Notes: a model not told the origin generated them from the letters alone. Numbered from the stretch's first letter, positions 28,778 through 38,080 are shown. The stretch is DNA of 64,000 nt from Kribbella pratensis (GCF_004366075.1 NZ_SODU01000003.1:992001-1056000); one strand, 5' to 3'. A program made the numbers and translations.

Positions 28778-29704
28778 TCAGTTCTTCTCCAGTACGGATA
28801 CCTGGACGCCGGATGCGGCCCATCGCGGACCCACCGGAGTGATCCGCAGCGACCGCGTCTCGTCGGTGTCGTCGTCCCCACGGGTCACCACGATGTCCAA
28901 CCGATCGGGCGCCAGCGCCTCGGCCAGCCCATGACCCCATTCGACCACTGTGACCGCGTCCTCCAGGCTCGCATCCAGGTCGAGATCGTCGAGCTCCGCG
29001 AAGCCGCCGATGCGATACGCGTCGACGTGCACCAACGCCGGGCCGCCGGACAGCGACGGGTGCACGCGCGAGATCACGAACGTCGGCGACGTGATCGCCC
29101 CACGCACCTTCAGCCCGACGCCGAGTCCTTGCGTGAACGTGGTCTTGCCCGCGCCCAGGTCGCCGGACAGCACGAGTACGTCGCCCGCCCGCAGCTGACC
29201 GGCCAGCTCCTCGCCGATCGCCTGCATCTCGTCGGCGGTCGGCACGGTCAACTCGATCGGCATCGCCTTGGCGAAGGTCAGGTTGTGCGCCTGCTGGTCG
29301 ACGACGGAGTACCCCCGCCGCCTCCAGAACTCCACGGTGTCCGGCAGTTCGACCCGCGCGATCAGGTTCACCCGGCTGAGCCCCCGACGTACGGCGACCT
29401 CCTCCGCGCAACCGACCATCGCCGAGGCGACGCCACGGGCTTGGTACCGGGGGTCGACGGACACCCGGCGCAGGTTCAGGACGTCACCGACCTGCTCGAA
29501 CAGCACTGCCCCGAGCGGAACGCCGTCGCTCAGCACCAGCAACCCGCCGTGCTCGGCGATCGCCGCGGCCACGGTCGTCGCGTTCTCGGACAACGCCGTC
29601 GCCGGCGGGTCGAGAACCCGGCGCGCGGAGAAGGCGTGGTGGATCACATTGACGATGTCGTCGACGTGTTCCTGGGTGGCGTCGACGACGTGCAGATCTG
29701 TCAT
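28778..29704 (-). CDS. tsaE: GNAT acetyltransferase fused to t6A ATPase TsaE
   Basis: 308 aa, about twice the usual TsaE length. Residues 1-145 are a GNAT domain (motif RYQARGVASAMVG, then WRRRGYSVVDQQ). Residues 150-308 are TsaE with Walker A GDLGAGKTT (Lys187), SPTFVISR, HVDAYRI and VEWGHGL. TsaE hydrolyses ATP to reset the TsaB-TsaD complex. The fused acetyltransferase has no known role in t6A formation and may target ribosomal or tRNA-modifying proteins. The start codon lies 14 bases from the palindromic element. Confidence 0.9.
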   Translation of the reverse strand: MTDLHVVDATQEHVDDIVNVIHHAFSARRVLDPPATALSENATTVAAAIAEHGGLLVLSDGVPLGAVLFEQVGDVLNLRRVSVDPRYQARGVASAMVGCAEEVAVRRGLSRVNLIARVELPDTVEFWRRRGYSVVDQQAHNLTFAKAMPIELTVPTADEMQAIGEELAGQLRAGDVLVLSGDLGAGKTTFTQGLGVGLKVRGAITSPTFVISRVHPSLSGGPALVHVDAYRIGGFAELDDLDLDASLEDAVTVVEWGHGLAEALAPDRLDIVVTRGDDDTDETRSLRITPVGPRWAASGVQVSVLEKN

Positions 29705-29718
29705 CAGGAGGGTCCTAA

Positions 29719-29883
29719 AGGGGGTGTCTGATGGTTCCACGCCGTCGCGAGGAGGTGCTCGGTGCGGTGCATCGGCGTGCGGGGGCGAAGGTCTCGATGC
29801 GGAGCATCGTGGCCTTTGCACCCGTGCGGCGAGGTGCCGTGCCGAGTGCCCCGCAGTAGGCGGGGAACCATCAGACACCCCCT
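29719..29883. repeat. 165-bp palindromic (MITE-like) element
   Basis: Perfect 20-base inverted ends (AGGGGGTGTCTGATGGTTCC and its complement). The inside is also a long imperfect palindrome whose centre is CGATGC-GGA-GCATCG near 29802. Many arm differences are TG against CA, which become G-U pairs in plus-strand RNA. It lies inside an operon; its right end supplies the last codons and stop of the upstream hydrolase, and its left end lies just before tsaE. No coding capacity and no obvious target duplication. Confidence 0.75.
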
Positions 29884-30989
29884 AACGATTGTTCGGCTCG
29901 CTCGATCATCCCAAGGAGGGCCGCGGTGAATTCACGGTGGTGCTCGATCAGGCCCAGATGACCGCAGTTCTTCACCTCGACCAGCTCGGCGCCGGGGACC
30001 CGCCGGACGATCTCCTCGGCGTGGGCGAACGGTGTCAGATGGTCCTTGTCGCCGCCGACGACCACGCACTCCACCTTCTGCAGCGGCTCCAGGGAGTCGT
30101 ACTTGTCGTGCAGCGCGAAGATCGGGTAGAACTCCGCGATCACCTCGATCGGCGTCGCCGCGATCATCTCGTTGACGAACTCGGTGAACGCCGGCGGCAC
30201 CTCGGACCCGAACGAGTACTTCCGGGTCAGCAGGTAGCTGATGTCCGTGCCGGCCTTCCGGCTGCGCTCGACCACGTCCGGGATCCGGGCCAGCGCGGCG
30301 ACCGTCGGCGTCGCGAGCGCCCGCGCGAGCATTCCGACCTTGCCCGGGAACACGATCGGCACCTGGTCCAGCCCGCCGGCGCTGGTCGAGCACAGGCCGA
30401 CACCGATCACCCGGTCGCCGAACAGCTCGGGATGCTGCTCGGCGAGCGCCATGATCGTCATACCGCCCATCGAGTGACCGATCAGGATCACCGGCCCGGT
30501 CGGCGCGAACCGCTCGATGATCCCGTACAGGTCCCGGCCGAGCTGGTCGATGCTGACGTTCGCCTTCGCGGACCGGCCGGAGCGTCCGTGCGAGCGCTGG
30601 TCGTAGAACACCATCGTCCCGATGCCGGCCAGGTCACGGCGCTCGAAGTGCCAGGCGTCCATGTTCAGGCCGTAGCCGTGCGCGAAGATCACGGTCAGGT
30701 CCTCGGGCGGCAACGGCAGCTTCCGGCCGAGCCGGCGCTTCGGCGGTGGTGCGGGTCGCCGTGAGCGCTTCAGCTCGTCTACTTCGACATACAGCTCGAC
30801 ACCGTCGTCGGCGGTGAAGATGTACGGCGTCCCGCGCTGGGACCCGAACGGCTCGGCCTCGAGCTGTTTGCGTTGCCCTGAGCGCCGGCCGATCACCTGG
30901 CGCTCGACCGCGACCCCGGCCGCGGCTCCCGCGGCCAGCACTCCGACCGCGGCCCCGATCAGACCAGCAGTCCGCCCTGCTTTGGACAT
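29871..30989 (-). CDS. Membrane-anchored alpha/beta hydrolase in the alr-tsaE interval
   Basis: 372 aa. An N-terminal hydrophobic segment (residues 8-28, AGLIGAAVGVLAAGAAAGVAV) is followed by a linker and an alpha/beta hydrolase domain with GHSMGGM, HGYGLNMDAW and the C-terminal His in NCGHLGL. A hydrolase at this place between alr and tsaE is common in actinobacteria. The last residues (LGGV and stop) are encoded by the end of the palindromic element, so the native C-terminus was probably slightly different. Confidence 0.85.
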   Translation of the reverse strand: MSKAGRTAGLIGAAVGVLAAGAAAGVAVERQVIGRRSGQRKQLEAEPFGSQRGTPYIFTADDGVELYVEVDELKRSRRPAPPPKRRLGRKLPLPPEDLTVIFAHGYGLNMDAWHFERRDLAGIGTMVFYDQRSHGRSGRSAKANVSIDQLGRDLYGIIERFAPTGPVILIGHSMGGMTIMALAEQHPELFGDRVIGVGLCSTSAGGLDQVPIVFPGKVGMLARALATPTVAALARIPDVVERSRKAGTDISYLLTRKYSFGSEVPPAFTEFVNEMIAATPIEVIAEFYPIFALHDKYDSLEPLQKVECVVVGGDKDHLTPFAHAEEIVRRVPGAELVEVKNCGHLGLIEHHREFTAALLGMIERAEQSLGGV

Positions 30990-30995
30990 GCCGGT

Positions 30996-32147
30996 CTACC
31001 TTTCGCTGTCGATGTACCTGCGTGGGATCCGGACGCCCAGGCGAGTGACGATCTCGTAGTTGATGGTCCCGGCCGCGTCGGCCCAGTCGTCCGCGGTCGG
31101 CTCGCCCGACGCACCCGGGCCGAACAGCACGACCTCGTCGCCTGCCGCGGCCTGGTCGTCCTCGAGGTTCACGACGCACTGGTCCATACAGATCCGGCCG
31201 ACGATCGCACGCCGCGCGCCGTACGCCTGGACCGGTCCGCCGTTCGAGGCGTGCCGCGGCAGCCCGTCGCCGTACCCGAGCGGGATCAGGCCGAGCGTCG
31301 ACGGCCGCGGCGCGGTCCAGGTCAGCCCGTACGAGACGCCGGCGCCGGCCGGCACCCGCTTCACCATCGCCAGCCGCGCCTTCAGCGTCATCGCCGGCCG
31401 CAGCCCGAGCTCGGACGACGGCAGCGCATGCCCGAACGGCGACAGTCCGTACGTCGCGACGCCCGGACGGACCAAGTTGAAATGGGTCTCCGGCAACGCC
31501 AGCGTGGCACCCGAGTTCGCGAGGTGCTTGAACTCGGCGTCGATACCGAACGACTCGGCGACCTCGATCGCCTCGGTGAAGGTCGCCAGCTGGGACTCGT
31601 TCGCCGGGCTCTTCGGCTCGTCAGAGGAGGCCAGGTGCGACCAGATGCCCTTGATCTCGATCTGCCCGGTCGCCTGCGCGCGGACGGCGGCGCGGATCAG
31701 CGCCGGCCACGCCTCCGGTACTGCGCCGCCGCGGGACATCCCGGTGTCGATCTTGAGGTGCACCCGCGCCGGGCGGTCCCGCACCCCGGCGACGACCTCG
31801 TCGATCTCCCAGGGCGCACCCGCGGACAGGTCGATCCCGGCCTCGATCGCGTCGGCCAGCGGCTCGCCCGGGGTGGTCAGCCAGCAGAAGATCGGCCCGG
31901 TGTCACCGGCCGCGCGCAGTCCGAGCGCCTCCTCGAGAACCGCGGCGCCGATCCAGTCCGCACCGGCCTCGCGGGCAGCCCGGGCGACCGGGACCATCCC
32001 GTGCCCGTACCCGTCGGCCTTGACCACAGTCATCAGCTGCGCACCCTCGGCACGGGCACGCAGCGTGCCGACGTTGTGACGAATCGCAGCCAGATCGACC
32101 ACGGCCTCAGCACGGACCGGACGTGACTCAGGAGTAGACATGGTCAT
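30996..32147 (-). CDS. alr: Alanine racemase
   Basis: 383 aa PLP enzyme that makes D-alanine for peptidoglycan. The Schiff-base lysine is in VVKADGYGHG (Lys43), the second-base tyrosine in GVSYGLTW, and CMDQ follows IVGRI. Two in-frame ATGs (codons 1 and 3) are possible. The downstream hydrolase begins 6 bases after its stop, giving the conserved alr-hydrolase-tsaE order. Confidence 0.96.
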   Translation of the reverse strand: MTMSTPESRPVRAEAVVDLAAIRHNVGTLRARAEGAQLMTVVKADGYGHGMVPVARAAREAGADWIGAAVLEEALGLRAAGDTGPIFCWLTTPGEPLADAIEAGIDLSAGAPWEIDEVVAGVRDRPARVHLKIDTGMSRGGAVPEAWPALIRAAVRAQATGQIEIKGIWSHLASSDEPKSPANESQLATFTEAIEVAESFGIDAEFKHLANSGATLALPETHFNLVRPGVATYGLSPFGHALPSSELGLRPAMTLKARLAMVKRVPAGAGVSYGLTWTAPRPSTLGLIPLGYGDGLPRHASNGGPVQAYGARRAIVGRICMDQCVVNLEDDQAAAGDEVVLFGPGASGEPTADDWADAAGTINYEIVTRLGVRIPRRYIDSER

Positions 32148-32156
32148 TCCAGTGTC

Positions 32157-32798
32157 TCAGGCTCCGTCGATCAGGGCCGCGAGGGCCGTCATGTTGTGGA
32201 AAACCGTGTCGGCTTCGGAGAGTTTCGCGGGGTCGGTCATACCGGCGTACCCGAAGACCTTCATGCCGGCGGCGACCGCGGCGGCGACGCCCAGCGGGCT
32301 GTCCTCGACGACCAGGCAGTCGGCCGGTTTCACGCCCATCGAGGCGGCCGCGTGCAGGAACAGATCCGGGGCGGGCTTGCCGTGCGCGACGTCCTCGGCG
32401 CTGAAGATCCGGCCCTCGAACCGGTGCAGGAAGCCGACCGCGGTCAACGCCGTACGGATCCTTCGATGGGTGCCCGAGGAGGCGAGGCAGTACCTGACGC
32501 CGCGCTCGTCCAGGTGGTCGAGAACGGCCTCGACCCCCTCGATCGCCTGCAGGTTCGCAAAGCCGTCGAACAGCCGCTGGTGGTACCGGTCCTCGAGATC
32601 CGCCGGCAGCGGCCGCCCGAGCTGAGCCTCCGCCTTCTGGCGCATCGACGCCATGGACCCGCCCATGAAGTCCCGCACCGCCTCCTCGAAGGTGTACGGC
32701 AGCCCGGCCTCCGTGAGCAGCTCGGCCAGAATCGTGTTGGCCAGCCGCTCGGAGTCCACCAGCACACCGTCGTTGTCGAAGATCACGAGTCCCGTCAC
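32157..32798 (-). CDS. HAD-family phosphatase (beta-phosphoglucomutase-like)
   Basis: 213 aa. HAD motif I is FDNDGVLVDSE, so the first Asp is kept and the second catalytic residue is the Asp in the DND pair. Motif II is ASSG, with HGKPAPD and VVEDSPLG following as motifs III/IV. The cap helices (residues 15-80) are of the beta-phosphoglucomutase/GS1 type. A sugar phosphate or similar small molecule is the likely substrate. It lies 9 bases upstream of alr. Confidence 0.85.
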   Translation of the reverse strand: MTGLVIFDNDGVLVDSERLANTILAELLTEAGLPYTFEEAVRDFMGGSMASMRQKAEAQLGRPLPADLEDRYHQRLFDGFANLQAIEGVEAVLDHLDERGVRYCLASSGTHRRIRTALTAVGFLHRFEGRIFSAEDVAHGKPAPDLFLHAAASMGVKPADCLVVEDSPLGVAAAVAAGMKVFGYAGMTDPAKLSEADTVFHNMTALAALIDGA

Positions 32799-32812
32799 AC
32801 CGAAACCCTAAG

Positions 32813-32838
32813 CGGCCACCGCGTGAACGCGGTGGCCG
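32813..32838. terminator. Hairpin after the GH12 gene
   Basis: CGGCCACCGCG pairs with CGCGGTGGCCG around a TGAA tetraloop, 25 bases after the glucanase stop. A perfect 11-bp stem without a T tract. Confidence 0.65.
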
Positions 32839-32863
32839 CCGGGGTCTGCGAGAGCGAGCTGGG

Positions 32864-34108
32864 TCAGGACGTGGTGAGCGAGTAGTCGTCCAGCCGGAAG
32901 GTCTGCGGGCCGTTGGTGGAGGAGATCTCCACGCCGTACTCGATCGCGCTGACCTTGTCCGTGCCGGACAGCCAGCCCTTCGAGACCAGCCAGTCGAAGA
33001 CCGCCTTCAGGTCGACGGAGCTCACGGCCTTCTGGTCGGTCATCGCGAGCGCGATGTACCTGCTGCCGACGGCGCCGCGCTTCCAGGCGGTGAACGTGTG
33101 GCCGCCGATGGTCGCGGTCGCCTTGTCCTGCGCGTCACCAGGCGGCAACGAGCCGGGGTACCGGTAGTTCGTCCAGATCATCAGCTCTTCGTTGCCGAGT
33201 CCGTTCAGCCAGATGTCGTAGGACCAGTTGTACTCGCCGGACGACGGGGCGGACTGGGAGTTCGCGTACGTGCTCTTGATGCTCCCGAACGAGCTGATGG
33301 CCTTGTCGGGGAAGTTCTTCTGGGTGTCCGGGTAGGTCTTGACCGATCCCGGGTTGCTCGCCAGCTCCTTCTGGTCCGAGGTGACGTACCAGCTGTTGAA
33401 CCCGCAGGCGTGGATGCTCTGCGGCCCGGCCTCGCCTTCGTTCCACTTGTTGTTGTTGACCAGGTAGCCGCTGGTGTTCCAGGTCCCGAAGGCGTCCGAG
33501 GACGACCAGACCGGGTTCTTGCAGGTTCCGGCCGCCGGCGGGGCGGTTGTCGTCGGCGCCGTGGTCGTCGGGGCGGACGTCGTCGGCGTCGTGGTGGTCG
33601 GAGGCTTGGTGCTGGTTGTCGTGCTGGTCGGCGTCGGCGACGGCTTCGGGGTGCTTGTCGTCGGCGCACTGGTCGGCGCTGTGGTCGGGGCCGGGATGGT
33701 CGGCTGACCCGCTACGGCGGCGAAGTCGTAGTGGACGGTGTAGCTCAGCTTGGTGCCGGCCTGGTACCTCTGGCCGTCGTAGCGGAGCGCGCGCAGCCGG
33801 TAACTCTGATCGGTGGTGCGGCGCGGGTCGATCGACAACATAGCGGGGCCGGAGGCGGTCGCGGTGATCGCGACCGGCTTCTGTCCGAAGCCGTGCAGGA
33901 CGGTGCACCCGGAATAGGCATCGAGGACGCAGGTCTCCACGCGTCCGACGTTGGGCAGGGCTGTCACCGTGCTGTCCGCGGCGTTCGCGGTCGCGACCGG
34001 CGAGTCCTTGGACGCGTGTACGACGATCGGTACGGCGACCAGACCGGCGACAGCGACGAGGGCCGCAGGCAGAATCGCGCGACTCCGGGCAGTTCGGGTG
34101 AGGGGCAT
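32864..34108 (-). CDS. Secreted glycoside hydrolase family 12 endoglucanase
   Basis: 414 aa. A signal sequence (about 1-32) is followed by a small beta domain and a Thr/Pro linker (about 140-195). Then comes a GH12 domain: WNEGEAG, YDIWLNGLGNEELMIWTNY with one catalytic Glu, and IEYGVEIS toward the end with the second. GH12 enzymes cut beta-1,4-glucan or xyloglucan with retention. AAAGGAAAC is the ribosome site. The protein is exported to attack plant cell walls, in line with the alpha-glucuronidase further on. Confidence 0.85.
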   Translation of the reverse strand: MPLTRTARSRAILPAALVAVAGLVAVPIVVHASKDSPVATANAADSTVTALPNVGRVETCVLDAYSGCTVLHGFGQKPVAITATASGPAMLSIDPRRTTDQSYRLRALRYDGQRYQAGTKLSYTVHYDFAAVAGQPTIPAPTTAPTSAPTTSTPKPSPTPTSTTTSTKPPTTTTPTTSAPTTTAPTTTAPPAAGTCKNPVWSSSDAFGTWNTSGYLVNNNKWNEGEAGPQSIHACGFNSWYVTSDQKELASNPGSVKTYPDTQKNFPDKAISSFGSIKSTYANSQSAPSSGEYNWSYDIWLNGLGNEELMIWTNYRYPGSLPPGDAQDKATATIGGHTFTAWKRGAVGSRYIALAMTDQKAVSSVDLKAVFDWLVSKGWLSGTDKVSAIEYGVEISSTNGPQTFRLDDYSLTTS

Positions 34109-34203
34109 GCGAAAAGTTTCCTTTGTGTGCTCGACGGGTCGCGCTGCATGCCCCAGAACTCCAGCGCGGCCCTCAACTGATCGATTGGACGGATCCCCAG
34201 AAG

Positions 34204-34220
34204 GGCCAGTTCGACTGGCC
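34204..34220. promoter_or_regulatory. Perfect inverted repeat in the GH12/META intergenic gap
   Basis: GGCCAGT-TCG-ACTGGCC in the 241-base gap between the divergent GH12 and META genes. It may be an operator or a leader hairpin of the GH12 message. No other firm signal found in this gap. Confidence 0.35.
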
Positions 34221-34349
34221 TTGTCGTGCTGTTCGCTCTCGCGTACGGCGGTGACGTTATCGAACCGTGATCAGATCTGCCAACTCCGGCCCCTGAATTA
34301 ACGAACCCTTCACCTGCAACGTTAGCGTCCCAGGCGGCGTCCTGTAGTT

Positions 34350-35132
34350 GTGAACAAACGGATGATCGCGCTTGCCGCGACGGTTCTGCTGGCCCTGACC
34401 GCCTGCGGCAACGAGTCCGCGGCCCGGCCCGACTCGGGCGCGTCGTTGACCGGGCGGACGTTCCTGTCCACGTCGGTCACCGAGAACGGGAAGCCGCGAC
34501 CGCTCGCCGCGAATACCCGGGTCCGGCTGCAGTTCACCAGCGGCCGGATCTCGTGGAACGCCGGCTGCAATTCGTCGGACACCACGGTGTCGGCGTCCGA
34601 CGGCCGGCTGAGCCTCGGCAAGGAGATCACGTCGACGGCGATGGGCTGCATGGGTGCTCTGCAGAACCAGGACACCTGGATCGGCAGGGTTCTCCTGTCG
34701 AAGCCGACCTGGAAGCTGGACGGCGACAAGCTCGTACTCAGCACCGAGACCACGACGATCTCGCTGCTCGACAAGGAGACCGCGGAGCCGGACCTCGCTC
34801 TCGACGGAACGAAGTGGAAGCTCACCTCGATCGTGTCCGGCCAGTCAGCGTCGTTCCCCGCCGGCTTGGAGAAGGTCTGGCTGACGCTGAACGGCGAACG
34901 CGTCACCGGATCGACCGGTTGCAACGAGTTCCAAGGCGTGGTCGCACGCGCCACCGGCAAGGTCACCTTCGGCGAACTGGCCACCACACGCCGGGCGTGC
35001 GCCGGGGACGCCGCTACGATGGAATCCCTTGTCCTGAAGGGATTGAAGGGCGAGCTGACCTACCAGATCGACAGCTCGACACTACAGCTGCGCTCCACCG
35101 CCGGCGGCCTGGACTTCACCGCGGCCCGCTGA
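34350..35132 (+). CDS. Lipoprotein with two META domains
   Basis: 260 aa, GTG start. A signal peptide ends in the lipobox LTAC (Cys19 or so). Two META/HslJ-like repeats follow: LTGRTFLSTSV, GCNSSD in the first; LDGTKWKLTSI, GCNEFQG in the second. Each carries the GCN motif of this family. META lipoproteins are attached outside the membrane and may bind or protect other envelope proteins; no reaction is known. Confidence 0.85.
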   Translation: MNKRMIALAATVLLALTACGNESAARPDSGASLTGRTFLSTSVTENGKPRPLAANTRVRLQFTSGRISWNAGCNSSDTTVSASDGRLSLGKEITSTAMGCMGALQNQDTWIGRVLLSKPTWKLDGDKLVLSTETTTISLLDKETAEPDLALDGTKWKLTSIVSGQSASFPAGLEKVWLTLNGERVTGSTGCNEFQGVVARATGKVTFGELATTRRACAGDAATMESLVLKGLKGELTYQIDSSTLQLRSTAGGLDFTAAR

Positions 35133-35143
35133 CAGTCGACCCG

Positions 35144-38080
35144 CTACGCGATGCGGATGTCGAAGGCTTGGACCTCGTTCTTCGCTGTCTCGTAGGAGAT
35201 GAGCAGGTGGCCGCGGTCCTTCAGTTGCTGCTGTTGGGTCGCGGTCAACGGGATCGTCCAGTGCTGCACGCCGCGGGTGACCTGCCGCGTCGCCTGCTTC
35301 ACCAGGTGACCACTCATGTCCGGTGACCACGGCGGCGTCGCGCCGTCGGTGATCGCACACGGCGTGAACCCGTAGTCCGGAGGCGGGTCGGTCGTGCACG
35401 ACGTCGTCCACACCAGGATCGCGCCGAGCTCACCACTGGTCAGGAAAGCGCGAGCAGTGCCGTTTCCCTTCGACGACGTGACGAGGTGTACGGCGTCGCC
35501 ACGCACGGCGGAGGACAGAATCTCGAGGTCGTCGGTCGGCACCCGGCCGGAGATCGGTACGCCGTTGCGCGCGGACTGCGCAATCGTTTGCGGCGACAGG
35601 ACGCCGTTGAGGTTCGGGTTCGACACGTCCGGCGGCGCCGGCGTGGTCGGGCGGTCCGCCGGCGGTGTGTACCCGGGCAGCGTGGCGAGCCCCCAGCGGT
35701 ACGGGTCGGACTGCACGGAGCCGAGCGCCGACCACCCGAGTCGCGTACTCATGTCGATATGCCGCAACGTCGTCGTACCGGCAGCCGAGGTGTCGTCGTT
35801 GTCGTACGGCGTGATGTTCAGCCCGAGCCGTGCCGGGTCGACGGCGGACGGGAGGTCGGCGAGCGGGATCTTCACCTCGAGGTCGTAGCCTCCGCCGGCG
35901 TACGCGTGCGGGACCGTGGTCTGGTTGCTGCCGACCCACTGCGCGGTCGACGCAACCTGCACGCCGGGCGCGTTGCCGGTGTCGAGGGCGCCGCTCGAGT
36001 AGCCCTGGTGGTTGTCCGCGTCGCGTTCCCAGCACGGGCCGCCGCTCTGGCTGAACGGGAAGATGCCGAGCTTGAACGTGTTCGCGGTGTCTTTCAGGTC
36101 CTGGGACGCGGTGCCGCGCGGGTCGAGCAGGATCTCGACCGAGTCGGCCTGCCAGTGACCGACGCATTCGGCCGGCGTCACGGCGTACGACTGGTAGTCG
36201 TCGCGGACGTGGATGAAGAAGTAGAGCGCGTCGCCGGACCAGCTGACCTTGGCCGTATTGCCTTCTCCTGTTGACGAAACGCCACAGTCGTCGACGCCGG
36301 TGCAGGTGCTCGCGCCCTGCCAGATCCGGCCGAGGTCGAGCGTCGGGCCCGGGTACTCACCCGGGTTCGCCTTGCCGTCGACGACCGGCGTCGCCTGCTG
36401 GATCACCGTCGTCGGAACGAGCGTGAGGGTCAGCGTTTCACTCCCGGTCGCCGTCCGAATGGGAATGCCGACGTTCTGCTGGGCGGGCAAGGTCGTATCG
36501 GTGTTGGTCAGCTTGAACGTGACGGTGGCGTCCGCGCCCGGTGCGAGGTCGTACGGCTTGGCCTGCGCGTCGACGGTGAAGTTGGCCGGGAGGTCGAGGG
36601 ACACGGCGCCGGTCTGCTGCTCGGCGGACCAGTTGTGGACGACGACCGGTACGTCGATGGTCTGGCCGATGCCCATCGACTGGATCGCCTGCGAGCGGCC
36701 GAGACGGTTCGCCTGCGGTGCGGTGTTCCGCAGCCACTCGTCGTACTCCTGCCAGTTCCCCCAGCGCTGGAAGCGGCCTTCGGCCGCGGAAACGATCCGT
36801 ACAACGTTTTCCGTGTAGCCGGTCGCGTGGTCGGTGGTGGTGTAGAGCGCGGAAACCTTCGCGTTCTGGTCGACGGTCGCGGTAGCGGCAGGGGTGACCG
36901 TGAAGGTGATGTCGGCGCTCGATCCCTTGCTGACCGGTTTCGGGCCGTCGGTCGACCAGCCCGCCGGCACCGTCAGCGCGACGTTGCCCTTGGCAAGCTT
37001 TCCGCGGAGATGCACGGTGGCCTCGAAGGGTTCACCGGCGACGTTGTAGAACCTTTCGAAGGTCAGGTACTCGAGCGTCCCGAGCGGCAGTCCGCCCGGA
37101 TCGGGTTTGGTCGCTCCGAACAGGATCGCGTCGTCGCGGCCCGCTGCCGCGTTGCTGTTCGGCTGGAACGGCACGAACGACTCGGTCATGCCGAACCGCG
37201 GACAGGCGGGAACCGACGTGCCCTTGTACATCACGCGGCTCTGGGTCGGGTACGCCGCGCGGCCCTCGTCCGCGACCTGCTGCCAGATCTTCGGCGTACC
37301 AGCGGTCTGCCCTTGCGTGTTACCGGCCGGCCAGGTGTACGGCGAGTTGTAGCCGGTCCACACGCCCGCGACGGTATCCAGGCCGGTCGGGGTGAATCCG
37401 GTGGTGCAATTGGCCGAGGTCGTCGTACCGCCGGTACCTGCGGTGGCTCCGCCGGAGAAGACCTTCTTCACCTGCCAGGTGCTGAGCGCGTCCGGACCCT
37501 TGAGTTGCTCGGGGAACATGTTCGGGTCGGCGGCCGCGAGTACGCCTTCCCAGATCAGCCGGCCGGCCTGCTGATGGTTTCCGTGGCCGGCCGCGAGGGT
37601 CGGGGTGAAGCCGATGTAGATCTCCGGCTGCGTCTCGCGGATCACCCGCGTGACCCGCCGGAGCGTCTCCTGCTCGTCCCAGAAGTACTGCGTCAGCGGC
37701 GCGCTCTGGTTGTAGAAGAAGTCGATCCGGTCCAGGTTGAAGATGTCGACCGTGCCGGAGCGGTAGTGCGCGACGCGGTCCTCGTTCTCGCGCCGCAGAC
37801 CGAGCTCGGGCCCGAGTTCGGGGCCGGTCGCGTTGCCGCCGCCTTCACCTCGGGTCACCATGATCACGCCGCACTTGACGCCGTACTGCTGATGCCAGAC
37901 ACCGCACGGCCCGATGATGCTGGTGTCGTCGTCCGGATGGGCCCACTCCCCCATCACGTCGATCTTCGTCTGCCGATCAGCCACGTACGGCTGGGTCGTC
38001 TGGGATGTGGCCACGGCCGGCACCGGCAGCGCGGCGAGCAGGACAAGCATCACGAACCCGGCGAATCGCTTCACGTGCAC
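35144..38080 (-). CDS. Large secreted PIG-L deacetylase with NEW3 and CBM9-like domains
   Basis: 978 aa with a signal peptide (1-24). The PIG-L/LmbE-type deacetylase domain (about 38-330) has AHPDDD (48-52) and HGNHQQAG (His169) as zinc ligands. A middle section (about 345-560) carries two beta-sandwich NEW3-like domains (VPAGWSTDGPKPV, LDLPANFTVDAQ). Residues 575-800 resemble a family 9 carbohydrate-binding domain (DDYQSYAVTPAECVGHWQAD). The C-terminal part is unclassified. It likely removes acetyl groups from N-acetyl-sugars in an outside polymer. Confidence 0.8.
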   Translation of the reverse strand: MHVKRFAGFVMLVLLAALPVPAVATSQTTQPYVADRQTKIDVMGEWAHPDDDTSIIGPCGVWHQQYGVKCGVIMVTRGEGGGNATGPELGPELGLRRENEDRVAHYRSGTVDIFNLDRIDFFYNQSAPLTQYFWDEQETLRRVTRVIRETQPEIYIGFTPTLAAGHGNHQQAGRLIWEGVLAAADPNMFPEQLKGPDALSTWQVKKVFSGGATAGTGGTTTSANCTTGFTPTGLDTVAGVWTGYNSPYTWPAGNTQGQTAGTPKIWQQVADEGRAAYPTQSRVMYKGTSVPACPRFGMTESFVPFQPNSNAAAGRDDAILFGATKPDPGGLPLGTLEYLTFERFYNVAGEPFEATVHLRGKLAKGNVALTVPAGWSTDGPKPVSKGSSADITFTVTPAATATVDQNAKVSALYTTTDHATGYTENVVRIVSAAEGRFQRWGNWQEYDEWLRNTAPQANRLGRSQAIQSMGIGQTIDVPVVVHNWSAEQQTGAVSLDLPANFTVDAQAKPYDLAPGADATVTFKLTNTDTTLPAQQNVGIPIRTATGSETLTLTLVPTTVIQQATPVVDGKANPGEYPGPTLDLGRIWQGASTCTGVDDCGVSSTGEGNTAKVSWSGDALYFFIHVRDDYQSYAVTPAECVGHWQADSVEILLDPRGTASQDLKDTANTFKLGIFPFSQSGGPCWERDADNHQGYSSGALDTGNAPGVQVASTAQWVGSNQTTVPHAYAGGGYDLEVKIPLADLPSAVDPARLGLNITPYDNDDTSAAGTTTLRHIDMSTRLGWSALGSVQSDPYRWGLATLPGYTPPADRPTTPAPPDVSNPNLNGVLSPQTIAQSARNGVPISGRVPTDDLEILSSAVRGDAVHLVTSSKGNGTARAFLTSGELGAILVWTTSCTTDPPPDYGFTPCAITDGATPPWSPDMSGHLVKQATRQVTRGVQHWTIPLTATQQQQLKDRGHLLISYETAKNEVQAFDIRIA

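Noticed and set aside
29719-29883. Intact insertion sequence
   Set aside because: Too short for a transposase and no ORF inside; only a non-autonomous element is possible.
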